Source: Skeletonema tropicum (Eukaryota; Bacillariophyta; Thalassiosirophyceae; Thalassiosirales; Thalassiosiraceae). Taken from it: 64,000 nt of DNA. Each line of letters starts with the position of its first letter. The stretch's first letter is position 1. The stretch is taken from NCBI GenBank assembly GCA_037178625.1, contig CM074138.1, positions 992,001 to 1,056,000 on the forward strand, written 5' to 3'. Below, in pieces: positions 1 through 10,480 of this stretch. The position numbers were made by a program, and so were the translations under genes. The notes beneath the pieces are model-generated. The model was given only the letters and a program-made list of their open reading frames with translations. It did no database searches and was not told where the DNA came from.

Positions 1-2
1 AT

Positions 3-1407
3 GCACGATTATTCTTAGGGTGGGTCGTTGATGCTCGTGGAAATATATTGGATATGGATATCTTAAACGAGCTAGACAAAGGAGATGATGACGTTGAATT
101 GCACACAGCAACAAAATCTTCTCCCTTGACAGCATCTACCTCAAAGGCTAGTGCGATAAGTGAAGCCATCGATGTTCGTAGAGCAATGTGGAAAAGGCTG
201 CAACAACGTATCGGAAAAGACGCGACTCCTGCAGATATGAAACGTGACTTATCTCTGACTGATATATTCTTGGATCAAAATACTGAATCAGCTAAATGCA
301 TTGTACAATATATATTGTGGATGAGATCTGAGCGAAGTATTTCATCAAACTATGAAGCAAACATTCTTCGTGGCTTGATAAAGATTGTCAAGTTCAGATT
401 CGCTGGAGAATTAAGTGCCGCTAATAATGCACTACAAAGCGCCACGTCAAAGACTCCGCTTGACGATATTCCTGTAAGTGCTTCCTGTCCCACTCGCACA
501 TGGGTCTTTAACATATCTCACAGTAACTGATTTGTCACTCTATCTATTATTTCTCCAGGTGGTCATTGAATTGAGAAAGTTCCATAGAGATGCTGGAAAT
601 AGAAGTAAAAAGGCACCGCGGTCGAGTGATGAGGGAAAGAAATGGCTGGACTGGAATGAATACCTAGAAGTTATTGAGCTGTTGAAGGCAGACTTGGGAG
701 GCTTGATCGACAAGTACGAGATTGAAGCAAATGGACAGCAAGCAAATCAGGTCAACAATGGAGTGAAACGATCAAAATCACTTCAAGTCCAACAGAAAGA
801 AATCGCTACTATCTTCCAGCACTACTTGATTTTGTCATTCTTTGCATGTGTTCCAGATCGACAACGGACCTTCAGAGAGCTGCAACTTGATAAAAATTTT
901 ATGAGAATTGACAGCGAAGCGAATAACGGGGAGGATACTTGGGTTATCCGCCATTCTGCCGACGACTACAAAACAGGAGCAACGTATGGAGAACGTCCTC
1001 CCCTCCCACTTCTACCATCACTCACTCCAGCTATCGATGACTTTATTGAGCGTTGGAGGCCGTGTTTGCTCCGGAACTCAGATGGCACACCTCTTATCGA
1101 CAATTTTTTATTTCATCAACCCAAGACTGGTAACCCTTTGTCTGCAAATTCGATGTACCAAATTGTGTCTAGATGCTGTTACAAGTACAAGGAAAAGAAG
1201 ACAAATCCGCATCTTCTTCGAGATATGATAGTCACCCATGTGAGAAAAAACTCAGATGCTTCCGAGAAGGAGCTAGAGGCTCTGGCTCTGTATATGGGCC
1301 ATTCCGTTCAGATGCAACGCGACAGTTATGACAGAAGGACGCTTGAGCAAAAGGTGATGCCTGCAGTCAGTTTGATGCAGAGCATCAACTCTGTAGACAA
1401 GCAGTGA
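3..1407 (+). CDS. Tyrosine recombinase (integrase/Crypton-like), 5' end not fixed
   Basis: This is a tyrosine recombinase, an enzyme family that cuts and joins DNA through a catalytic tyrosine. Two exons (to 473, then 559-1407) join in phase over an 85-bp GTAAGT...CAG intron. The C-terminal half shows the expected catalytic set: an Arg in the context PDRQRTFREL (codon near 859), HLLR as the HxxR box (codons 1210-1219), a GHS box His (codon 1300) and a Tyr in DSYDRR (codon 1327). The N-terminal half is helical and fits a core-binding domain. The frame is open to the left edge. The first in-frame ATG is at 54, giving about 422 residues, but the gene may begin outside the window. It could be a mobile-element enzyme or a domesticated copy. 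The stop lies 19 bp from the stop of the convergent next gene. Confidence 0.72.
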
Positions 1408-1426
1408 TTAAGTGGTAGTATTATCA

Positions 1427-3769
1427 TCAATGCTCTGCTACAATCATAGGTTGATACTGTCCGTCAATGCATAGCTTGCCGATCGTCTTTTGAAGCTGAG
1501 GATGAACATCCTCCATCTGCAATCGTCCACCAAACCATTGCTTGCTGTATTGACGGCACAGTCCTGACATCAAGTTATCTGTGGATGAATTTTCGCCACC
1601 ACACTCCCATGGTGCGAGACAATATGATAAATCTGCAACTCGCACCTTATCTGGAATCATTTTGCTGCAGTCATTGCATTGGTTTGATGCTTCGGGACTT
1701 GAGTCGCAATCAACTGTTCCTCCATTGGTGATTAACTTCGACGGAGATGGTTCTGCCGTGTTACCAAACGCACATTGATTGAGTTCCACCTTTAACCCAT
1801 TTCGAACCTCATCATAAAAATATGTCAAAAAACCTTGCGTTGTCATCCAGCCAGGAAAATTTCCCCTTCCGGTGTGTCCCCACCCTCTTGCAGCAGAAAA
1901 TGGAGCTTTTTTTAAAGTAGTCACCATGAAATTAAACATATCCTTGGACGGTCGTAGAGCAAAGAAAGATAAATTGATCACTGATGCCTTTGCTTCTTGA
2001 TGTGACATCAAGGGGACATGCTCCCATGAAAACACTGCATCGACACTGCTGCCACCACCACCTGCTCCACCATTCTTGTCACCCACAATCAAATCCAATG
2101 CCTCATCAACAGATGCCAAAATTAAGGTATCAAAGTCAACCATGACTACTGCATCGTATTCCTCCAACTGGTAGGCATGCAACCTTGCAAAATCGGGCAG
2201 TCCATTACTCGCATCATTAATATCCCTCAAGATCTCGGCTGCAGCATCGAATCGTTTCAATTGATGTATACCAACTGGCGAGGATTTTACTGACACATGA
2301 TAACCTAGATTCTGCAGCACCACTGATCTATCTGTCCCCTCACAGTTCTTGGCTTGAGGGTGTATTATCGCATGCATCTTGTAATCATACCGACTCTTTG
2401 AAGACAAATTCTGATAGCTTTGGGCATGTATCATCGCTCGAAGCATCACTGCAAAGTCTCGAAATGTGTCGTCATCCTTTGGTTGGTTGGGTGAGTATGG
2501 AAAGAAATTCCTAGCGTTGTTACGTGGAGGAGCACATGTGGTGAGCGGTAGAACATACGCCACGGTACCCTTTGGTGGCAGTCGTCGTGTGTTCTTGGCA
2601 GCATTCGCATGCTGGATTGTTTTACTATCATCACTCAATCCAGTCTCGAAATCATTGAATATTTGTCGTGGCATTGATTTCCACCCGAGTGCAAAGGGAG
2701 TCTGGACCCCAAAACTCTTCCCTTTGTACCGCGAGCTGTGTTCAAATTTGTCAGCAGCTCTGTCCATCAATATATTCTTGTTGTAGTCGGCATGAAGAAA
2801 TTTCAAGGGATTTCGTACACGGAGATGAGGGATGCGGATTGTCGACGCTCCTCCTCCAACGAATGTCTTCTTTTCTAATGGAGATAAGTGGCTGTCGTTG
2901 CCATCCAATGGGACATGCTCCATGGCAATAAAGTAATTGAGGGATGCAATCATGAGCACTCCCATAATCGAAAATAGCTGTATAAAATATCGTAACCTGA
3001 ATGGCATGTTCAGGTAGAACAATGCAAGCTTCGCAACGATTGATGCGTCTGCTCCCGAAGTTGAAGATGCTATTGTTTGTGTCGTACTAGCATTACCAAC
3101 CGAAGAGTAGGGATTGTTGGTTTTACGTTTGTGATTTCCAGTAAGAGTGGAAAATATTTTCGAGGTCAAAGTATAGCCTGTTGTTGAATCATCATCTCCT
3201 CGTAAAGAGGTCAGTGCACTCACTCCATCAAAGTTAGATTGGTCATCAGACTGACTTATGCCCTCACTCGCATCTTCATGATTATTGTGGACCTGCATAC
3301 GCGATGCACTGTACGCTCTCGTGCCAGTTCCTGGAGCAAACATTCCTCCGTATCCTCCGTCAAGAGGCATGCGCTGTCTTGTTTTTGTATTATTGCCGCT
3401 ATTGACACTGCGTTGATTGACCGTGCTACTGGTGCCACTGATGGCACTGTACGAATCCAAGAAATCAGTGACTGTCGTGTCATCTCCCTCGTTATTTGTT
3501 AGGAATGTATCGGAGTCATCGTCGGTCAGCACACTACGTGTCTGCGCAGAGGAATGTGGAGTCAAGCGGACACGATTGAAGTTGCCCTTTTTTACCACCT
3601 TATGTCTGTTAGGCATGCCGTCGTTACTGTAGCTGCTGCTGTTGCTGCGGAGGCTATTATTGCTCTTGCTGCGATTTGTTTTGTTGTGACTATCGTGACA
3701 AGAATCGGCTTGAATTAAATCAAGCAACTCCGTTGTGGAGACGGTATCTTTGCTCGCGTCGTCAATCAT
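1427..3769 (-). CDS. Type II membrane glycosyltransferase, GT8/glycogenin-like
   Basis: The 780-residue protein has a long Ser/Asn-rich N-terminus of about 250 residues, one hydrophobic segment at about residues 258-282, and a C-terminal catalytic region. This is the topology of a Golgi or ER type II glycosyltransferase. The DxD-type metal and nucleotide-sugar motif is DFD at residues 545-547, preceded by YDAVVMV, as in GT8 and glycogenin-like enzymes. A later segment, SVINLSFFALRPSKDMF, fits the asparagine and acceptor-side block of that fold. Cysteines near the C-terminus (NQCNDCSK, CLAPWECGG) suggest a disulfide-rich lumenal tail. Donor sugar and acceptor cannot be told from sequence. The start is an ATG and there is no intron. 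The low-complexity N-terminus (runs of Ser and Asn) is typical of cytosolic tails in this genome. Confidence 0.72.
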   Translation of the reverse strand: MIDDASKDTVSTTELLDLIQADSCHDSHNKTNRSKSNNSLRSNSSSYSNDGMPNRHKVVKKGNFNRVRLTPHSSAQTRSVLTDDDSDTFLTNNEGDDTTVTDFLDSYSAISGTSSTVNQRSVNSGNNTKTRQRMPLDGGYGGMFAPGTGTRAYSASRMQVHNNHEDASEGISQSDDQSNFDGVSALTSLRGDDDSTTGYTLTSKIFSTLTGNHKRKTNNPYSSVGNASTTQTIASSTSGADASIVAKLALFYLNMPFRLRYFIQLFSIMGVLMIASLNYFIAMEHVPLDGNDSHLSPLEKKTFVGGGASTIRIPHLRVRNPLKFLHADYNKNILMDRAADKFEHSSRYKGKSFGVQTPFALGWKSMPRQIFNDFETGLSDDSKTIQHANAAKNTRRLPPKGTVAYVLPLTTCAPPRNNARNFFPYSPNQPKDDDTFRDFAVMLRAMIHAQSYQNLSSKSRYDYKMHAIIHPQAKNCEGTDRSVVLQNLGYHVSVKSSPVGIHQLKRFDAAAEILRDINDASNGLPDFARLHAYQLEEYDAVVMVDFDTLILASVDEALDLIVGDKNGGAGGGGSSVDAVFSWEHVPLMSHQEAKASVINLSFFALRPSKDMFNFMVTTLKKAPFSAARGWGHTGRGNFPGWMTTQGFLTYFYDEVRNGLKVELNQCAFGNTAEPSPSKLITNGGTVDCDSSPEASNQCNDCSKMIPDKVRVADLSYCLAPWECGGENSSTDNLMSGLCRQYSKQWFGGRLQMEDVHPQLQKTIGKLCIDGQYQPMIVAEH

Positions 3770-4253
3770 TGCTGGACTGGGTATTAGCTTATGAAGATTG
3801 GTCTTTCCACGCTGATGGCATAGTCGTTGGTCTACTGCTACTGGCCTGGGGCTACTCTACGCACACGCTTTGCTGCGCTGCGGCAGTGAAAATTGAAAAT
3901 GAAGTCATGCGATGCGGTCATTTCAAGAAGATTTTGTGCGGGGATGAAATATGTCTCCGGTGATGGAGCGCGCCATACAATAAAGATACCTATCGCACCA
4001 ACATCATCACCAGTTCCTTTTATCTGGCTGGAGCATTCTTTATTATAATAGCATGTTGTAGTGCATGCACCAAGCTACACGATAGCCACCACCATTCTGG
4101 GCTGCATCGATGGCAGCGAGTGCCGAGTGCTGATACTCTTTGATCCTACAATAGCCCTTCAGCTTTTCTAAATGTATCCTAACATAATACTTATTTCCTA
4201 TTTTGCCACATTTTACTAGTCGAGAGGAGACTGCAGTATCGTACGCATTTCGT
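3770..4253. other. Intergenic region between glycosyltransferase and GPCR genes
   Basis: This 484-bp stretch lies upstream of the glycosyltransferase and downstream of the GPCR stop. No convincing gene is present. It contains one copy of a diverged dispersed repeat, listed separately. Confidence 0.5.
3955..4165 (+). repeat. Diverged dispersed repeat, copy 1
   Basis: Blocks of this segment recur in the same order and orientation at 8430-8612. Shared blocks are CCGGTGATGGAGCGCGCCAT, then AAGCTACACGATA, then TGCAT(C/T)GATGGCAG(C/T)GAGT, and finally TAGCCCTTCA. Spacing between the blocks differs, so this is an old duplicated piece rather than a recent insertion. The two copies bracket the GPCR gene. 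Its nature is unknown. Confidence 0.6.
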
Positions 4254-7200
4254 TTACATACACACTGAATTTGAGTGCTTTTCCTCACCCTGAATTTGGG
4301 TGACGCGTCTGAGGTCTACCCTTGCTCGAATGTCTGCAACACTCCCTCTATGACTATGGAGACTACTTCTACTTTCAGTTGACGATCGTCTTGTCGTTGA
4401 TTCAATTACTTCATCGTTTGTCCTTCGGTGTGCCGCAATACATCTATTGACAAGAAAACAAGACGAATGGAAGCATGTGCGTCAGTAACTTCCAACTCAT
4501 TTACAACTTTGTTAGTGACCAGTATTACAAGATTTCAAAAGTCCACTTACTTTGGAATGAAAATGAGAAGAGTGGTACCGAATGACATGAGGAAGAGGAT
4601 GAGTGAGAGAACAATGTATTGAGCATCTGTATTCTCCCGTGCGATGACAAGGATTGGTACACCAAGCACCAACAGCTGCAGAAGAAAGAACACCGACGCT
4701 GTGATCTAAAAGAGGAGATACATATAACGTGAGCGACGACGAAGCTGGTGAATCAAAGAACACTAGCTTGTCCCGATATCAAAAGAAGGAGAAACTTACA
4801 TATTTTGATTCACTGAACTCAATTGGCATGCTTCGAGTCTGGTAGCACAATACCTTCGCAGTCAAATAATATTGAGTAAGTAATCTTGAAAGACAGCAGA
4901 AGAAGCAAAACAGCTAACACAACTTACCAGTGCATATACCAAACAAAAAGCCATGAAGATTGCACAGGTACCTGCAAATGCACCAAAGTGATCTGATGTA
5001 CAATGCCCGACAGATTCTGTGGGGTACCCCGTTAATGCTTCTTTTTGGATGACTTCTCGTTCCCATTCTAGCGGGCTCACAAACTGCCATGTGATCAAGA
5101 TTACTAACATTGCTGCTAGGAGACAAACGATGGTCATGGCAACCTTTCCTCGAGGCACATTGGCCCTTCTGAAACGTTGTGCTTTTGTCATGATCTCTTT
5201 AATGCGGCGCATCTTGGCCAGCAATGCAGAGTATACGAGGACGAATCCAATGCAAATAAGCCACGGCACAGCCATGCATGCAACATCCTGAAGGCGTAAG
5301 TGCGACGTATCAGACGATTAGATCCCACTGGATTGAGAACCCCAAGAGAGTGAACATGAAAGACGACACAAGTACTTACAACTCGATGAATATCTTCATT
5401 CAAAGCGTCGCCTTCCTCCAATGTCAGGGCGTCTCGCTCATATCTGTACTCGCCCTGGATTGACAATGGCAGTATCTGGGTGAATGACAATACGAAGATG
5501 AGACTTCCACACTGATGTCTATTTCATAATTCGACAATAAAGTGGCTCTTCACCAATGATGTATGAGATCCAACTACTCACCGCAGATGTAGCCATTAAG
5601 CAACCAATTGCAACTAGAGCCAAAAACTCTGGCTGACCCGCTTGAACCACGACATGCTTTCTCATTACTCCCATCCAAGCTGTAATGATTGTGTTATCAC
5701 CTACAAGTAAGCAAGCACACCAAGCCATAGCGAATACACATACCAAAACATCAATTACTCACCTATTGCCGACACAGAAGCCAGAGCCTGGATAACAAAG
5801 AATACGATCCCAAGAGCGATTAGCCCATCACTCACGTAGTTGTAGTTCTCAGCTGGGAACTCCGGGCAGACTGGAAATTCAGGGCTGCTAGCCCTGCAAA
5901 CAGCATCGGCTGCATTTGGAGGTGAAAAGACGAATGAAGGCCCAGATTCAATAGCGTGATTCAAGAAAAATTGTTTTGTTTGTGCGGCATGAGTGAGGAT
6001 TGGAATGGGCAGATACCCTTGAAGGTATGCTTGCTGATCAATCCCAAAGAGAAGATCTCCACGTTCGAGAGCTTCATACAATGGTTCGCTTGTATCGAAC
6101 GATGCCATGACAACGCTACCATGCCGCTTCTTCAACTCCATTGCATCTGGAATCTGCGCGGATCCAGCAAGGAGAAGCGCCTGTCCTGCCCAGTCTCCTG
6201 GCAACCCCACAGAAGATTCCACGGTAGTCCTATACTGAACAATGTTATCATCTGGAACATCAATTTCACCTCCATACTCGATCCCTAAATCAAGCAAGGC
6301 TTTCTCGAATCCACTGCATCGTTCTTCGAGGACAGGGAGGTCGGGATCGTGATTTACACAAAATGCTCTGGTAAAAGAAGCTGAACCAGCCATTCGAATA
6401 CCAGCCTGGTAGCCTGCGTTGTACTCGACCATACCAACGTGATGAATCAAACCCATCTCTTTCGATTTGACGAAACCAGCATTGATTGACATGACTGGCA
6501 CATTCAACTCCAAACAACTACGCACAGCATCAGCAACAATGTCATCTGGGATTGACACAAACAGACCGTCCACTTCTCCAGCCTGGCAAAGACTGAGGAT
6601 TTTGGCGCTCATTCTTCGGTATAAGATTTCGCCGCTCTCCTGCGGTTCAAAGCGAATGAAGTCCAACGTGACACCCATATCATTAGCACTTTGTTCAGCT
6701 GCTTCGAACACTGTGTCCCAAAATGAATCGGTTGTAATACCATGGACGACACCACCGATGATAATCTTCTTTCTATCAGTACACAGACAGCCACTTGGCA
6801 GTCCGTCAGGGCCCTTGGTATTGGGGCAGACTGGGAAGGCCTCATCAGTACATATGCGTAGTGTGTCTGAAATTGCATTTGCTTTCGTGAAAAAAGCTGG
6901 ACCAGAGAGGTATACTCCATCAGGCGGTGGGGCCAGGACGAGCCCTGTCGAGACATAGAGTGCAGCAAAATGGACTGGAGACCAACCTTGCATGTGGTTA
7001 TGCTGATCAATGATAAATTCCAACTTTTGTTCGAACATTAAGTCAAAATTTGGAGTAGAGGCATCAAATGTGCCGATCTTGGTAGGTATGTCCTGTAAAT
7101 TGCATCCATTAGCTTCTACAGCCTCGACTACCTGAGGTGCGACTCTGCCTGCGCCAACTAGAATCATTTGGTACTTGCAACCTGTCATCTTTTCCTTAAG

Positions 7201-7911
7201 TCCTAGCTCAGTCGAAGTTTTTGTTGATACATCCACCTCAAACCACTCCACATCGGTTGATGTGCCTGTCTGATTACTCATTGTGAAAAGCGTGTCACGT
7301 AAGCCATCATGCCTCTGTTGATACGCGGAGTTTTTCTCCCCCAATATTGAGATAAAGAGGGCATTGGAATATGTGTCAGTCAGGAGGTGTCGTGTAGCAT
7401 TTGTTGTATTTTTGGAATCGTCTTCAACAATTGTTTCAATTTGTTGCACATCGTCTGCACCTAGAGTGAAATATTGAGCTGCCTTTTCTCCTCCCAACCG
7501 CTCATTCATGGCAGTGAAAAACAATACTGATCCCTCTTCAGCCATGCCTCCCCTGCCTGATACCTCCTCAAAGCCAGAATTCAACCCAAACACTGGCATG
7601 CCCCGCTCAGAAGCATAACGAACAGCATTTGCAACAACCGGAGAGGGTATGGTCACAATCAATGCATCGTATCCTGACGTAGCACGATCTGATGCGGCTC
7701 TGATTTCAGAAGCCATACGCTCCTCATTATATCCTCCCGGTGGATACAGCTCCAACTCAAGATTGACCCTCATATCCAACGCAGATTGACGTGCCGAGGC
7801 TGCCAGTTTTTGCCAAAAGCCATCATCCGAGGTGCCATGAAGGATGGCCTTGATGGTGCGTGAGGTGCGGTCGATGCACGGTTCACAGTCAAGTTGAACC
7901 GTTGCCACCAT
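4254..7911 (-). CDS. Class C (GABA-B-like) GPCR with tandem sugar-binding-type domains
   Basis: Seven exons join in phase: 7911-5763, 5700-5582, 5511-5380, 5287-4928, 4853-4800, 4705-4551, 4443-4254, giving about 1052 residues. Introns are 53-107 bp or close to that, with GTGAGT or GTAAGT donors. Exon 1 encodes two consecutive periplasmic-binding-protein type I domains of the RbsB kind (second one from about residue 390), separated by a Cys-rich linker. Exons 2-6 encode seven membrane spans of the 7tm_3 class: CMAVPWLICIGFVLVYSAL at TM3, MPIEFSESKY before TM6, and FLMSFGTTLLIFIPK at TM7. Exon 7 is a Ser/Arg-rich cytosolic tail. Such receptors bind a ligand outside and signal through G proteins. 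No signal peptide is visible at the first ATG, so a further 5' exon may exist. Ligand unknown. Confidence 0.85.
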
Positions 7912-8690
7912 CTTGCAAATTATTGACGAACTACAAACCAAACAATACGATACGAAATAATGAAAGATCCACCCAGATCATTAATCATTATTTTACCTTC
8001 ATTTTACCATTTTGGGACAAGTGAGAATGCGTGCAACCTCCTCTTGTGGACATTTTACCAACTGCCACAACGCAATTGAGTGGTGTACTCTGGTTAGCGG
8101 TTTTCAATTGGGTAATCATTGTTTTGCAAAATCTCATTGGGGCCTTTTGTGATCTTGCATACTCAACAGATCAGTGTTGCTTTGCTTTGTACCATCGGAA
8201 TTGGTACTACATACCAAGAGTCACGCTTTTGTCCCTCTAGAAAAGTCTGAACGGTTCCAAATGAGGTTCTGCAAACGTCTTACTTATTTACTGTTTTTAC
8301 TATCTTAACGGTTCTTGATTTTTGCGAAGTGAAAGTCGGTCAGCGATGCGCGCGCGCGGGGTTTCAAAAGATTTTAGATTTTTGTGTCCGGGCGGTGTCC
8401 GTAAAATGAAAATAGGTACTTTATGTATCCGGTGATGGAGCGCGCCATAATAATACCAACCATCTTCACCAGAGACAGTAGTGCAAGAGTAGTGCACAAG
8501 CTACACGATATAATATGTACTTATTAGCCAAACCACATACTGCTGCATTGATGGCAGTGAGTCGCTGGTATGGTACTATTCCATCCTCACTTAGCCCTTC
8601 ATTATCACTTCGGTTGCCTGGCTTCTTGTAAGTGTTCAAGTATTAGAGCGAGCACATCTTGTGCTCCGGTGTGTCCACTATCCAAATAAA
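7912..8690. other. Divergent intergenic region, GPCR / RIT1
   Basis: This region lies between two divergent genes and should hold both promoters and perhaps a missed 5' exon of the GPCR. It includes an alternating GCGCGCGC tract near 8350 and the second copy of the dispersed repeat. No gene is supported here. Confidence 0.5.
8430..8612 (+). repeat. Diverged dispersed repeat, copy 2
   Basis: This is the partner of the segment at 3955-4165 with the same ordered blocks. It sits about 80-260 bp upstream of the RIT1 start codon, so it may contribute promoter sequence there. Confidence 0.6.
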
Positions 8691-10451
8691 ATGCAATCCA
8701 ACCATCAGCAGCCACACATCAACAGCCGCCAACAACGAAAGTTGGCGTATCGTGCGAGGAATCGACTCTTATCAATTCATCATGATGCAAAAAATCTAAA
8801 ACAACGTGTTTACGACATTCTAGCATCTCATCATCATGAAAGTCTTTACGCATCGTCAAGTGCACAACGTTTAAAATCGTTTCCTTGGCTACCGAACAAG
8901 AATTGCGGATCATGGTACATCCCTCCAGATGAACTCACTACCTCGACAGAAGTATATTTCAAAAGCTCTGATGGGCACATAACATCCAAATATGCCTTCT
9001 CTCTGAAGCGTTTGAACTTGCCCTTGATAGAGCTATTGCGTCAAGTGAGTTCTTGTTTTCTCGTGGACTCTTCCGTCCGCAAGATTTTACCGGATAGTTT
9101 TTCAAGAACGATACCAGTTTGGTGCTGTGTGATGAATCAGATAGTTCAAAAGTATCGAACAGAGATTATGCGACTCGATGATAACAGTCAAGATGATGAG
9201 TTTGATGAGGACAAATGGGATACGGCGTTGTATACACCTGCGTCAATTGTTTCGCCAGAGGAGTATGTAGATATTTCTAGCTTGATAGATTCTAGAGTAG
9301 AGCTCTTGTACTCCAGCAAAGCTATTGTAAATCCTGCTTGGTTGGTGAACACATTGAATAAACCGTTGAGACCCATGTGGATAGTACAAGGAGAAGTTCA
9401 AAGCTACACAAACTCAGTGCAATCAAATAATAGTTTTGACGAAGATAAATACTTTACAATCATATGTTGCAATCCATCACACTATCACGAAGGAAGCAGC
9501 TCTAAGAACCACATTCATTGGAAGAATCATAGCGGCAGCGATGAAACAAGTTTTGGATACTACTATACTCCTGGAGCTGCAGATGATGACTCAGAATGGG
9601 GTAGAAATTTGACTACAGATCTGTTTTGGTCCAACTACGAGCAACTTCTTGAACCTCACCTGACGGACGATGATACCGATGCTTTGATAGATACAATCAT
9701 GCAACGAGAAAGAGATAATCATTTGAGATATGTTCAGCCAAACTCGATGCAAAACGCTGACAAGATTGGTGATATTGATTTGTGGATTGGAAGCTTCGAA
9801 GCAGCCAAGCCGCCAACCTGTTGGGATGACTTTGATGCTGTACTGAACATTACAGACACTGAGTACCCTGACATGCATGAGTCTATAAAAGAGCAGCAGG
9901 AGCAATGCCAAAGGAAACTATTCTATTTGCAAATGCCAGTTGCACAAGGAAAAAGGGACAAGGCAGAGCTGGAGCGATGGATGCCGGTTGGGTTGATTTT
10001 CCTTATTCATCATTTACAGTTAAAACGACGAGTTTTGGTTTATGGCACAAAGGGTAGAGATCGAGCTGTGGCGGTTGTGTTGGCGTTTGCTGTCTTGGTG
10101 TGCCCTCTAACGTACCCGCTGAAATTGAGGGATGATTTTGTTGGATTTGACATAGATACAATGGCCCCACAAGAGCAAGGTGAAAACGATAACAGATATT
10201 TTCACTCTGATCTTCGCCTAACTTTGATTGATGTTTTGCTGAAAGAGGATGGTAGAGAAACTTTTCTAAATTGGATGCACAACTCAACTTCAACACCCCA
10301 AGAACCTTTTGCTGATAAAGAAAAATTGAGAATCGTCCTCCAGCTCGTGACTCAATACAGAGAGAATGCCGAGCCAACTCGGTCAACAATGCAGAAACTG
10401 AACCGCTTTTTCATGTCAAGCAGCATGTATCATCATAATAAGAGTCTCTAG
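8691..10451 (+). CDS. RIT1: Initiator tRNA 2'-O-ribosyl phosphate transferase (RIT1-like)
   Basis: RIT1 enzymes add a 2'-O-ribosyl phosphate at A64 of initiator tRNA-Met, which keeps it out of elongation. The 586-residue product carries the family landmarks in order: an N-terminal RNRLLSIHHDA block, the CGSWYIPP block, YFKSSDGH (family YFKSTDGH), and DSFSRTIPVWCCVMNQIV. A C-terminal region of dual-specificity-phosphatase type follows. In its loop, VYGTKGRDRAVAV, the Cys of a CX5R signature is replaced by Gly, so phosphatase activity is not expected, as is usual in this family. Start: the first in-frame ATG is at 8691. No intron was found. The stop is 29 bp from the stop of the next, convergent gene. 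Confidence 0.86.
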   Translation: MQSNHQQPHINSRQQRKLAYRARNRLLSIHHDAKNLKQRVYDILASHHHESLYASSSAQRLKSFPWLPNKNCGSWYIPPDELTTSTEVYFKSSDGHITSKYAFSLKRLNLPLIELLRQVSSCFLVDSSVRKILPDSFSRTIPVWCCVMNQIVQKYRTEIMRLDDNSQDDEFDEDKWDTALYTPASIVSPEEYVDISSLIDSRVELLYSSKAIVNPAWLVNTLNKPLRPMWIVQGEVQSYTNSVQSNNSFDEDKYFTIICCNPSHYHEGSSSKNHIHWKNHSGSDETSFGYYYTPGAADDDSEWGRNLTTDLFWSNYEQLLEPHLTDDDTDALIDTIMQRERDNHLRYVQPNSMQNADKIGDIDLWIGSFEAAKPPTCWDDFDAVLNITDTEYPDMHESIKEQQEQCQRKLFYLQMPVAQGKRDKAELERWMPVGLIFLIHHLQLKRRVLVYGTKGRDRAVAVVLAFAVLVCPLTYPLKLRDDFVGFDIDTMAPQEQGENDNRYFHSDLRLTLIDVLLKEDGRETFLNWMHNSTSTPQEPFADKEKLRIVLQLVTQYRENAEPTRSTMQKLNRFFMSSSMYHHNKSL

Positions 10452-10480
10452 ATCGTTTATCACAAATAGAAATTACAGAT

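Noticed and set aside
2446..3632. Plus- and minus-frame ORFs of 60-106 codons inside the glycosyltransferase gene
   Set aside because: They are shadows of the 780-codon frame and have no family features.
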